From Amylostereum areolatum (taxonomy: Eukaryota > Basidiomycota > Agaricomycetes > Russulales > Stereaceae), in assembly GCA_012932865.1 (NCBI GenBank), contig SAXG01000008.1, positions 1,054,001 to 1,118,000 on the forward strand: a stretch of 64,000 nucleotides of DNA, given 5' to 3'. Every line of letters starts with the position of its first letter. Position 1 is the first letter of the stretch. Of this stretch, positions 34,674-45,049 are shown piece by piece. The position numbers and the translations under genes were made by a program. The notes beneath the pieces were generated by a model that had not been told where the DNA came from, made no database searches, and saw only the letters and a program-made list of their open reading frames with translations.

Positions 34674-34916
34674 TAGAGCTCTTCACGAGTGCACTCTTAC
34701 GGGTACCTGCAACCTTGAGACAGGTACCCGTGACCTCTAAGCCCATACTCGCATCCGCGCGAGTACCAGGCACAAAGGTACCCGCCCGGCGGGTATCCAT
34801 ATCCGTGAGTGTGCGGGTATTGCAAGTACCTGTCGTACCTGGTAATGATGTCATACTTACTGCGAGTACTCACGGATCTGGCATCCGCATGGACCGCCTA
34901 CTTCACACCCCTGCTG

Positions 34917-37106
34917 TCACTGAGGGAGATAAGCCATGACATTCTGGTACACATAATACAGCTAGTGAGTCTTCGTACGGCAGGCCAAACAGTTCCAAGT
35001 ATACATCAAAGGGGAGGGCAGGAAAGGCATAGGAAAGGAACCACGACAAAAACAGGAATATACGTAAAATTGCAACAGAGCGTGCTCGTACCAATCCAAG
35101 ACCTTCATGTCCGTAATTGCGTTGAAATCCACTTGATCGAACTTGGTTTTGTTGAGGCCCATCTGCTCGAGAATGTAAAATGTATCGAAACCTGGAACAT
35201 ACCCAGAGAAAAAATCGCGGAGGGCCTTCACCCACCCTCGCCGCTCACCAACCTCTTCCAACTCCCACCCACGCGGACCCTGCCTTCCCTTGTAAAAGAC
35301 GATGCGCTCAACGGCCTCCATCACCGCACGACGCGACGGATCACTTCGATCAAGCTCCGGGTCATGAAAGTTGAGGTAGCACGCGGTGTCGTGAGGGTGA
35401 GGAAGGTAGCCTTCGGCGGTCAACGACGAGAGATCGATGAGGAGGGACTCGTCGACGACTCGGAACGCGACGGCGTAGAGAAGGCTGGGATCACCTTCCA
35501 AATTGTCTTCATCGGCATCGCACCCGCACTCCAGCGTGCCGGTCGGGTCATCCTCGCGATCGAGCGCCAGTGCGGTAGACATTTCGGTGCCAAAGATTTT
35601 GGGGCCACCGTGGATGAAGAAGAGGTCGGCGTCGTAGTGTGAGCTGTGTTGCTTGACTGGATGGCACTCGTACTGGAAATATTGATCGCCGAGGATCGCA
35701 CGCCACTCAGTCGTTGTGAGCGCAGCGACAGCAGGGTCGGTTCGTGCGAGCGTGATTCGCCGCAGGAGGTGGGGCCAGAGGGTGATGAGGCGGTAGACAA
35801 AATGTAGTTGTTTGCCCAGATAAGTAGGCCCCCACAGAGTCTGGACAAGAGGGAAGTATGTTGCAAGGGCGCCCTCTACCTTTTGAAAATGATTGAGGTC
35901 GACATCCGCAAAGGCACGCGTGTAGCATTCGACGGGGGCGGCCATGTACGCGGGGCGGGGGGACATGTCGGCGAGACGACGCAACTCCTCGCTCCAGTAC
36001 GGCAGGTCTCCAGCCTTGAACCCGTTGAACATCGGGTATTTTTTTCGTAAACGATCCCGCTCTAAGGACATGTAAGTACATGGCATGTGAATCCAAAGGT
36101 AGGTAAGACCTACCCTCCCGTTCGCGTCGGAGCGCATCTTGCTTCTGGACAGTTCGCGTGGACGGCACCCAGGGATCCGTGCGCTCGAGCGCTCCACGAG
36201 CCTGCCGTTCCAGCTCCACATACCGTGCACTTGTTGGCAAGTAGAACCACTGTGCGAGATTGCGTGGCGTGCCAGGTTCTAGGAAGTTATGTCAGAGTTG
36301 TGCAAAGAACAGTGTATCACTGACTTACTTTCAAGGGCACGCGCTGGGGAGAGTCCTCGAGTCTCGCCAATATTCTTGCTGCGATCCAAGGCCCAGGCAG
36401 ACGTCGTGACTTCCGCGTAGACAGCAACGCCGCGACGGCCAAACGACGCGTACAACCGGAGGTCGCGCTCGGAAAAGATCGCACCGCGAACTGCGTACTT
36501 GGAAAACGAGCTGAGGTCTTGACCACAGTAATAGACGGACCACCAGTCAAAGAACGCGTGGACCTCGAGAAGCCCACGCTGGAAGGCACGGTATGCCTGA
36601 ACGAACTCGGCCCAAGACGTGACGCCGGTGACGAGGATACCGTACGCGTCGGTGGCCCGTTCGATAGCGCGATCCGGGACGAGAACCTGAGCTAGGGCGG
36701 CGTCAGTTGATGCCCTGTGGGAGACGGTCGGGCGAAGCTGGTCCAGACGGCGACGTGTGTTGTCAAGAAGGGTGCGGATTGGAGGCCGGGCGTCGTCGCG
36801 CAAAACATGCTCGCCGCGATTTGTCGAGTTGGGATGCCACATACTCTTGATGGGACCATCTAGGAGGGGTGTGTCTTCCTGGCCGAACGTTTTCGCCCGC
36901 AGGAAGACAAGGTACGGGGCTTGATGGTCGAAGGGCTGGGGTACGACGGTCCATTCGCGTGGGCCCCATAAGCCGTCAGAACCAACACAGGGGGGCGGGT
37001 AGAGAGTTGGAGACGGCGGGACGACGTTCGTGTTGCCGACGATCAGCGTCGTTGTCGGCGTCCAAGGGTGCGTGTAGACGTAGGGATATGGGAAGGGCTC
37101 GGGCAT
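34917..37106 (-). CDS. Passenger protein of the hAT element, unknown function
   Basis: About 660 residues. Exon 1 runs from ATG 37106 (MPEPFPYPYVYTHPWTPTT) to about 36326. The introns after ESK-like ALE and after ALRRERE (GTAGGT...CCTTAG) keep phase. A last intron after LLQFY gives a short C-terminal exon ending at TGA 34919-34917; without it the frame stops at 34962. Visible stretches are YLVFLRAKTFGQEDTPLL, HAFFDWWSVYYCG, FSERDLRLYASFGRRGVAVYAE, LGDQYFQYECHP, DADLFFIHGG, and a Cys-poor C-terminus with FFSGYVPGFDTF. There is no transposase motif, signal peptide or membrane helix. The frame is intact, which argues for recent selection or recent insertion. I do not recognise a function. Confidence 0.75.
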
Positions 37107-38441
37107 CTAGAAACATCGCATTAGCTACACCGTAACACGAGCTACGAGTCAACATACGCACCTGTAACACAAGCGCGAGAATCTAAACGAAGTTCTACCA
37201 CAGGTTTCTCCTCAAAGCTGTGGCCGTCAAAGGCGGAGGTTGTCGAAGAGAGCGGGGCCGTCGAGAGCGGGCAAACGAGGGGGGAGACGAACTGGGTGGA
37301 GCGGGCACACAATTGTGGAACCCGTCCTGCCACAGAACTTCTCGGGACGGTGGGACCTGGAAGAGAGAGAAGAAAAGAAAAGAAAAGGATATGAACGGCG
37401 AGACAGGGAGGGCGAGGACTGGGCAAGGATGCCGGGAGAGGTGAAGTCGCGACTTGAGACTGCCACGCGCAAGTCCGAGTCGCGAGTCGCAAGTTGTGGG
37501 CCAATCAGCAGCTCAAGTTTCACACTCCGCGCGAAGTGCAGGCCTGTGCGCGCGCACGGATATCCGTGCCAGCTCACAACCTTTCCCCCCCGTCCCTCCC
37601 TCCCCTTCCCTCTTCCACGTTCTGTGTTGCTTGCCCGACTAACGACCTTCTTCATTCACACAGCGTCCACTGTCCCGAGACGCACGGCTGCAGGTCGGGT
37701 TCCACAATAGTGTGCCCGCGCCGCGCCGTGCGTCTCCCCCCTCGTTTACCCCCTCTCGACGGCCACGCCCCACGACAAAGACGACCCCATCTGGCCTAGT
37801 GCCGTGGATCCCTCGCAGATGGTATGTCAAATTTTACGTGTCTCTCCGTCCTCGAGGCTGAGACTCCACAACCGAGGCCCGCTGACCGGGATCTTTTCAC
37901 GCCCGCCGGAGCTCACGCACACCGTCGCACCCTTGCGCACCCGCCAATTGGATACGTATGCTATATAATAATACTATATACTACTTTCTGACGCATCTGA
38001 TCTCCAGCACCGACGAAGACAGCACGGAGTCGTGCATAATACTGATTTCTCGTACATCTAACATGTATTCTGTTCTTCAGTATTCCTCAGTACTAGCCAG
38101 CCCCATTCCTTATAAAAAGCCGCGCGTTTCGACCAGGACATCCATCCCTCCTCCGTTCTCTTTCCCCGTTTTCTTTCTCCCCTACGCTAATCTTTCCACT
38201 TGTGTCGCACGTTTCATGCAGACGAGATCACCTTCGTTTTCCTCCACCTCCACCTCTACGTCTTCGTCGGTGTCTTCATCAGCTTATTCTACACCGTGCT
38301 CGTCCCCGTCCCTGTCTACAAACTCCCTTCCTAGTCTGCATACTCCGTCTCCGTCTCCCTCGCCTCCACCGTCTTCTCCGTCTTCGTCCTGGTCCCTTCC
38401 CAGCACCGTCATCTCCGAGCTCAACTCCTTGATCGATGATC
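37107..38441. promoter_or_regulatory. Divergent upstream region of passenger and transposase genes
   Basis: 1.3 kb between two divergent starts within the hAT element. It holds the foldback described separately. TATA-like ATGCTATATAATAATACTATATA lies at about 37958, and TATAAAAAGC at about 38110 lies some 330 bp before the transposase start. Confidence 0.45.
37228..37790. repeat. Inverted repeat (foldback), arms about 120 bp
   Basis: The left arm (about 37228-37352) is the complement of the right arm (about 37668-37790). The right arm reads CTGTCCCGAGA, GGGTTCCACAATAGTGTGCCCG, CGTCTCCCCCCTCGTTTACC, CTCTCGACGGCC, and the left arm has the matching complement with few mismatches. About 315 bp separate the arms. 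It could be a small nested foldback element or a regulatory hairpin. Confidence 0.7.
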
Positions 38442-39759
38442 ATGTCCAAGCGGAAGCAGCTCGCAGTAGGTCTGTCGAGGGCCTCGTCGTCATCCGCTGT
38501 CTCGCGCACGTCGTCCATCTCGACGCCGCAAAGCTCGCCGCCGCCGGAAGACGAGTTGCCGCCAGCCAAGAAGTTGAAGCAGACGTTTGATGAAAAGTTC
38601 GGCGTCGATGTGAACACGCCCCAGGAGGTTCTCGGTACGTTTTTCAATATCTGTTCCTATGTACATGTGCTCACCGTCTATGCAGAGATGCAGATAAAGA
38701 CCTGGTCATCGTTGTGTTACCAGCACTACACTCTGCCGCCGACCATCGACAACAAGAACGGCAAAGTCAAGTATAAGTTCCACTGCAAAATGTAGGCTGT
38801 GCTGTATTTTGAGCCAGTCCTCCCGCTGACCGATCTTTAGCCGTCCCTCCGTTGTTGTTATCCGCACTCGGACCGACACCTCGACAAGCAACCTACTTGC
38901 GCATGTCCGTGCCTGCGAAGGTATCACAAAGCCTGATCAGTCCACGATCGCCGTCTTCGCTCACGGGAGCACGTACAGCCCCGAGAGGCTTCGGTTGTAC
39001 ATCGACCTTTGGGTCGCTTGCTCGCACCGCCCCTTTGTTATCATTGACGATGAATACTTGGTCAAGATCTTGCGCATGTTCAACTCGAACGCGGTGATCC
39101 TGTCGGATAGCACCATTTCGCGCGACGTGAAGGAGATCTTCACCATCTCCCAGGCCAATGTCAAGGAATTTCTTTTGGTATGTCATATCTTCTGTCGTTC
39201 TGCATCTTACTGACTGTATTGCCTACAGAGCCTGCCCGGGATGCACCATATTGGTCTCGATGGCTGGTCGAGCCCGAACGCAATCTCGTTCCTCGGTGTC
39301 GTCGTGTACTTCTTCCACAACGGCGAGATGAAGTCAATCATCCTGGACTTCATCCGCCTCACTCAGGCGCACACTGGCGAGTATCTCGCCGAGCAGCTGC
39401 ACATATGCTTGAAGAGGTACGGCCTTGAGGAGAAGGTATGCTGATCTTCCGCTTCCGTTGTCGATTTTGTACTGATCCTCGTCTAGTTCATTGCTCTCGC
39501 GCTCGACAACGCGTCGAACAACGACACCATGCTTCAAGAGCTCGATGTTGTTCTTCCCGACGGCGCTGTTGGTGACTCCACGACCCGTGTCCGGTGCATC
39601 TGCCATGTTTTCAACTTGGTTGTCAAGGTACATTTACTTACCCTCCTCACCTTCCGTCTCATGACTAACCTGTGTCAGGCTATCCTTGGAAACTTCACCC
39701 GCAAGGCGAAGCCGAAGCCCAAGTTGATCAAGGCAGCTGGCTCGACCGACAACGACACG

Positions 39760-39793
<34 letters not shown>

Positions 39794-41207
39794 TGATGCC
39801 CAAGCTTGAGCTGTATGAGGAGGAGGAGGACTTCACTCCGGAGGACGAGGAGGAGGAGGATGATGCCCGTCGTGCCTACGACGAGGTGGAGATCAGTGCG
39901 ATCGAGAAGGAGGTTGCTGGCCTGCTGAAGGTCTCCTCGGCTGACACTCGGGCTGGGCGGCAGGCGCTGAAGAAGATCACCAAGCTCTCCACCCGCATCC
40001 ACTTCTCACCTCAGCTCCGCATCGCCCTCCTTGCTCTCTGCGCTAAGCATCGCACCCCTCAAAGGATCCTCCTCCGCCCCGTTGCGACGCGCTGGAACTC
40101 GACTGCGGACATGATTGGAAGTGCACTGGAGATCAAAGCCCCAATCAACGCGCTCAGTCGCCCAGGACAAGTACAAGCTCCACCAATGTGTCCTTCAACC
40201 TGCCGAGTGGTTGATGCTAGAACAGCTCTATCCAATCTTAAAGGTGTGTATCTTTCCGCTTGACATAGGCTTATCATCCTGACTTCCTCCTAGCACTTCC
40301 TCTTGGCGACAAAGCACATGGAGCAAATGGGCAAGCCCCTCCTCTATCAAGTCATTCCCGCCATCGACATCCTCACCGCCCGTCTCGAGGACACCGGCTC
40401 CAACAAATCTCTCAACATTGTCGTGCGCGCGGCCGCGTTAAGTGGCGCTAAGATCCTCCACAAGTACTATGCGAAGACCGATGAATCCATTATGCCGCGC
40501 ATGGCTATGAGTACGTCGCCGTTCCTCTTACGTCTTCATTCTACTCATGTTTGTTGTAGTGTTTCACCCCAAGTACAAACTCAGCTACTTCGTACAGCAA
40601 GACTGGCCACAGGACTGGATCGACGAAGCCAAGAAGATTGCACGTGGTCAGTGGGCACGATACAAGCCAGATGTTTCCGACGTCGCGCCACCTATAGTAA
40701 GTATCTCTCGCTTTCATGTGTTGCTTGCAGGTACTCACGTTGTATCTTCCAGGATGAGCTTGTCAACGACATGTTCGACATGGTTGTCGACGATGCCCCT
40801 GGCGACGAGCTTGAAGAATACTTCAACTCGTCGCGCATCGGGCATGTCTCCGACCCCATCAAGTACTGGCGGCAGCTGCTTCCCAGCCCGCTTGCCCGGA
40901 TGGCTCTTGACTTCCTGACTGCACCTGGTACGTCCCGACTTTTCTGTCATTGTGTCAAGACTGACGGAACTCGTATCTAGCCGCCTCCACAGACGTTGAA
41001 CGGGGCTTCTCGCGTGGTGGCCTGACTGTCACGAAGCGGCGCCATGCCCTTTCTGATGAGTCCGTCCGCGCTGCCACTGTCGTCAGTTCATGGGCCTCAT
41101 CGGGCATTGAGGAGCTCGTCAACGAGGATGAGTTGCTCACCGTCTTCCGCAACAAGTCGAAGAGGTCCAAAGGTACTGTAGTTGAGGTTGAGGAGCTGTC
41201 GGACTAA
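38442..41207 (+). CDS. hAT-family transposase, one apparent frameshift
   Basis: About 750 residues in nine or ten exons. A basic, serine-rich N-terminus (MSKRKQLAVGLSRA) precedes a BED-type zinc-finger region (YKFHCKIRPSVVVIRTRTDTSTSNLLAHVRAC, with Cys and His ligands). The RNase-H-like core has SLPGMHHIGLDGWSS, ALDNASNNDTM and RCICHVFNLVVK. The insertion domain follows with HRTPQRILLRPVATRWNST, then HPKYKLSYF. The C-terminal dimerisation region is PLARMALDFLTAPAASTDVERGFSRGG. An acidic stretch (EDEDEDEDEDD) is inserted in the middle. Between PINAL and AQDKYKLHQC (about 40155-40160) one extra base shifts the frame and no intron explains it. The alternative start at 38436 adds two residues. 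Confidence 0.85.
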
Positions 41208-41509
41208 TTCATACTACACCACTGCCCCCCCCCCCCACTATCCCCCTCCATTTGATCTCCCCCGTGTTCTCTCCTGGCATTGCCTCTCCCCCATTTGTCT
41301 GCGGCTGCCACTACTCCTCCCCCCTCCCCACCTGCTTTATATCTACTCACGCCTCCCCCCTGCCACCGTAATCCCACTGTTCGCATGTCCATAGCTTACC
41401 TAACTGTCCACCACTATCTTTACATACATAAACCCTGCTCCCTTGAATAAACCTGGACTTTGTGTTGCTTACATTCTGACTTGACTAAGCCCTGAAATGC
41501 TAAGTGCCT
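41208..41509. other. 3' flank of transposase inside the hAT element
   Basis: C- and T-rich tracts (long C-run at about 41226-41235) followed by GAATAAAC at about 41444, a likely polyadenylation region. No gene. Confidence 0.4.
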
Positions 41510-41684
41510 GACAGGTATCTGACAGGTACCCGCACAGGTAACCTGTGGTACGAGAACTGGTACTCGCATCCCTGCGAGTTTGTACCTGACGAGTACTCGT
41601 ACTCGGGGATAGCAATACCCACGGATGTGCCTTACAGGTACTCATACAGGTACTCACGGGTATAGCCACTCGTGAAGAGCTCTA

Positions 41685-42433
41685 TGCTGGACGCATAGAG
41701 GAGGTGAGAGGGCCAGACCGCGGGTCGTACATATGGGGCCGGTGCGTCTCATCCCTCCCGTGTATATATCCACATAACTGACTGTGTTTGCAGGAGCGTC
41801 CACAACATCCGGATTGAACGTTTATGGGTGGACGTGACCAGGGGTTTCGGGTCCAAATGGAAGGATTTCTTCCGACACCTCGAAGTTCATTACGGTCTGA
41901 ACGTTGACCTCGATGCGCACATCTGGCTCCTCCATCACCTCTTCCTGGGCGCCATCAATGCAGACATACGGGTATGGGCGGCTTCGTGGAACAACCACAC
42001 CCTTGCCCGTCATGGTGAATCCCACCAGACCCCAGCACAGATGTACACCCGCGGCATGATCACCCAAGGGCAGCGCGGTGTCTACGCGCCTACTCCTGTC
42101 GAGGATCCTGCCGTTATGGACGATGAGGTGCAGGCAGGGTATGGTGTTGACTGGAACGACATGGATGTGCGTAACATCGCTCAGCATCATCACGATGCCA
42201 ATGTTGCAGCTGAGGGACCGGCGCCTGGTGCCAATCCTTTTCTGACGCACATCCCTGATCATGTATCGCATATTGAGGTTCCGAATGTCCGTTGTCCGTT
42301 CACCCATGAGCAGGTCACCCTTCTGGATACTTATGTGCAAAGCCTCCCTTATGTAGACACTCAGGACATGAACTTACGAGCCCAAATCTGGTCCCTCTCA
42401 CTCCAGTACTGTACACAGCTGGCAGGTGTGTGA
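41685..42433 (+). pseudogene. Integrase-core gene, 3' part, after the hAT insertion
   Basis: After one copy of the TGCTGGAC duplication the frame continues exactly from the 5' part into RIEEVRGPDRGSYIWGR. An intron (GTGCGT...TTTGCAG) follows, then SVHNIRIERLWVDV, whose Glu completes the D-D-E triad. WLLHHLFLGAINADIRVWAASWNNHTL and HQTPAQMYTRGM follow, then a variable tail ending at TGA 42433. No other damage is visible, so the gene was probably intact when the hAT element entered. Confidence 0.85.
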
Positions 42434-42480
42434 TGGTATTGATGCCTGCCCAATCGGTCATGTAATTGATACATCCTGAA

Positions 42481-42590
42481 GTTGGAAATTGAAAATGAAA
42501 ATGAAAAGTGAAACCCAAAAAAGGAAATTTGAAAGTTGAAAGTGAAATTTGAAATCCAAAAAAGGAAATTGACAATTGAAAGTTGAAATC
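42481..42590. repeat. GAAATTGAAA-rich simple repeat
   Basis: Irregular tandem units of GAAA(T)TTGAAA, with CCAAAAAAGGAAAT twice. Low complexity; lies between the integrase stop and copy B. Confidence 0.6.
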
Positions 42591-42844
42591 TTAAGGTGAA
42601 GTTTCGGTTCGAAATTGATTCAAGTTTTGTCCGCTGGTGGCCTGCATAGGAGGACGGAGTTCTCGTGAAGGGATTTTCGGAGCGATGTTGTGAATCCCCT
42701 CCTTTCCCACAACTCTCTGCCGTCCGTTTCTTGAGAAACTAATACCATGAATAGATTTAGTGCTCTCTACATACACAATATGGTAATGGTATTAATACTA
42801 GCTTACGAGGGCACTGGTCGAGTATGAGAGGTCGCGAGCACGTG

Positions 42845-43274
42845 ACGCAACCAGGCGTTAACGGATTCTGGAGGAAAAGTGTTAACGGACTTTGTGGTAG
42901 AAAAGCGTTCACGAAAATGACCCAAAAAATCCGTTAACGGACGTCTTACGGACAAAATTCGTTGAGGGTTTTCTATTTCTAGCACGTTAACGGATATTGA
43001 CCTGAAAACCCGTTAACGGAGGGGCATGATGCCCGTGATAAGGAATACAGATTATACTACTTTCTCCCTCTCAATGATAGTGAAAATCTGTGGTAGTGGT
43101 TTGTAGACTTAGATATTCAATAGTAATCCCCCAAGTCTATGCAGTGGGACTCAGCAGGAGAAGGAATCCAACTGGATATACAAAATGTGTTAAGGAATCC
43201 GGCAAATCCGGCGGATCCGGCGGATCCGGCGGATGAGTTCCCAGTAACACCACCGCCCTCCGTGAGTCGTGACT
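42845..43274 (-). repeat. Right GTTAAC/CCGGCGGAT-rich block (copy B), inverted relative to copy A
   Basis: Read leftward from 43274: GTCACGACTCACGGAGG, GGTGGTGTTACTGGGAACTCATCC, CCGCCGGAT units ending GGATTTGCCGGATTCCTTAAC, then an unrelated spacer and five GTTAAC-centred motifs (about 42855-43020). The order and most of the first 80 bases match copy A at 20667. Confidence 0.65.
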
Positions 43275-43713
43275 CCACGAGTCGCCGACGGCCCGACTCG
43301 CCAAGGCGCCGCCCAACCAGGTTCAAAGTTCATCTTCATCTCCTTCAGCTTCTCCGTGCTCCCTCACCAAACCCTTATCGATTATCTCTGAGACCTTTTG
43401 CGTATTCCTCGACAAGATCTCTACATCTGCAACAGTTGGAGCATAATCGTAGCTGCCAGTTTAACAACCAATACCACATACCTAGGAATATGTTTCGATG
43501 TACGGCACCGAAATGCACACCTATGACACGGTTTTACAGTCCTCCGAATCCACGAACTGTACAACGATTGCGGAGCCAGCGCGTGCGTTTCACTTCCTTG
43601 CTCCATAGTTCCCGCTCCCGACACAGGTTGTGTTACTTCAGTGCTCTCAAGTGGGGAGAGAAAGCATGCACACTCTCGACCCCGCTCGTCTTCAGACCTC
43701 TGATTACATAGAC
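43275..43713. other. Intergenic
   Basis: Open frames exist on both strands but none has a start, splice pattern or domain I can defend. Contains the promoter and possibly a 5' exon of the next gene. Confidence 0.35.
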
Positions 43714-44853
43714 ATGGGTGGAAAGATGCATAAGACCCCACCGACGCCGCGGGAGGGGGAAAAGACTGGATATATGCAACTAAGATATCTCCACGGCTAT
43801 ACTGCACATGGTCGGAGCGGCGTAGACAGGGAGCAGCTGGCTTTCCCCCCAGATGCCCACGGATTCTTGTATTACCACCCGCCCACGGCTCTCCCCCCGC
43901 TGGATGAAGGCCACCTTCGTTTTCGCATCACTCCAAGCTCGGACCCCGCTACCTTTTTTCAGGGAAAGGATCTTCTATACCCGGACGGCGAGCCGTGGAA
44001 TCTCAGGTGCGGGCGCATCGCCAATTCCAGGGAGTACTACCTGCCGTTCCGACGCATGCTGCTCGAGGACGGGCTCGTGACGGAGGCGCAACTGAACGAG
44101 TGGGGATCCTGCTACAACTCAATCGGCATTCGACGTCGAAACGTCATGAGCGACCTCGAGAAGCCTTTCGCTTTTAACTTCGAGATCAAAACGCAACCCT
44201 TTTGGGTTTCGACCACCTCTGGCGAGTACGTCGATTTGCAAATGAGACACCCTATGGCTCTGCCAGTGGGAACGAAGGTCGTTTCGTTGTGCACGGGTGA
44301 GTCCTTTTTTCATGTTGAGGCACGCGACATTTCGGTTGATTGACGGGCAGGGATGGCGATCTGCCGCTTCGAGAACGCCGTCACGCCCAAGACGTGGAAA
44401 CGCCCGAGGCTCTCCCTGCGCTTGGTGAAGGTGCTCAAACCCTTGCGGCCATCGGAGGAGGCGCTCAAAAGGAACATCGCCATTCATATACCAGAGGAAG
44501 GTGAACTGTTTCTGAGGGTTTCCGATGGTCGGCCATGGTCGAGGATGATACAGACACGGAATCATGCTCTTTATGCGTTGTGGGAGCGTTGGATGTCTGA
44601 GAAACAAAAGGGTCCCGAAGGCGTTCCGAGTCAAGGGGGGCAGAAAGGCCTAAGAAAGACCGTGAGTTTACCTCAAGATTTGCTGGTACTTAGACGGGAT
44701 TGCTCAGAATTTGTGTGTAGGTCAAGAGATGAGTCGGGAGTTAGGCCATTGTGCCCATACTCCGAGTCCCGAGTCTCCCGCTACTTTGACTGTTGCCAAT
44801 TTCGGCACTCAACGTCGCTCAGGCCCTCTGCCTACGTTCTTGGTATAGTTTAG
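43714..44853 (+). CDS. Conserved-looking hypothetical protein
   Basis: Two exons, 43714-44296 and 44351-44853, spliced GTGAGT...GGGCAG in phase, 361 residues. The chosen ATG starts MGGKMHKTPPTPREGEK; the frame is open further upstream, so an earlier exon is possible. Segments that look ordered are HGFLYYHPPTALPPLDEGHLRFR, RIANSREYYLPFRRMLLED, FAFNFEIKTQPFWVSTTSGEYV and LPVGTKVVSLCTGMAICRFEN. After about residue 270 the sequence becomes irregular and the true stop may differ. No signal peptide, membrane helix or catalytic motif is recognised. Agaricomycete genomes hold many such lineage-specific families. Confidence 0.65.
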
Positions 44854-45049
44854 TTGTGTTGTAGCAACCTGTGGACCGTTTCTCGAAATGACCAAGGTTT
44901 CAACTCGGCAGACTGAGACATCGATGATTGGTCAACGTAACAAGTACCCGTCTATTCAGAAACATTTATAAAGGATGTGAGATACGAGATTATACCAAGA
45001 AGCCTTACACTACAGCCATCGACGTTCAAACCCACAGACTCCAAGGATC

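Larger units (their letters stand above)
34674..41684. mobile_element. hAT DNA transposon, 7.0 kb, with passenger gene
   Basis: The 18-bp terminal inverted repeat TAGAGCTCTTCACGAGTG is perfect at both ends. The 8-bp target duplication TGCTGGAC lies at 34666-34673 and 41685-41692. Subterminal zones (about 34690-34870 and 41510-41665) are packed with GGTACCTG/GGTACTC motifs in both orientations, as transposase-binding sites of hAT elements are. Contents are a leftward passenger gene (34917-37106), a foldback region (37228-37790) and a rightward hAT transposase (38442-41207). It sits in codon phase 1 of the integrase gene. Confidence 0.93.

Noticed and set aside
34674..34870. Short direct and inverted GGTACC repeats as a CRISPR-like array
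   Set aside because: Irregular spacing, both orientations, nuclear fungal DNA, and they lie at transposon ends; they are subterminal motifs.
42445..42600. The A-rich GAAATTGAAA stretch as a retroelement poly(A) tail
   Set aside because: No reverse transcriptase or target duplication nearby, and the sequence is an irregular simple repeat rather than a tail.
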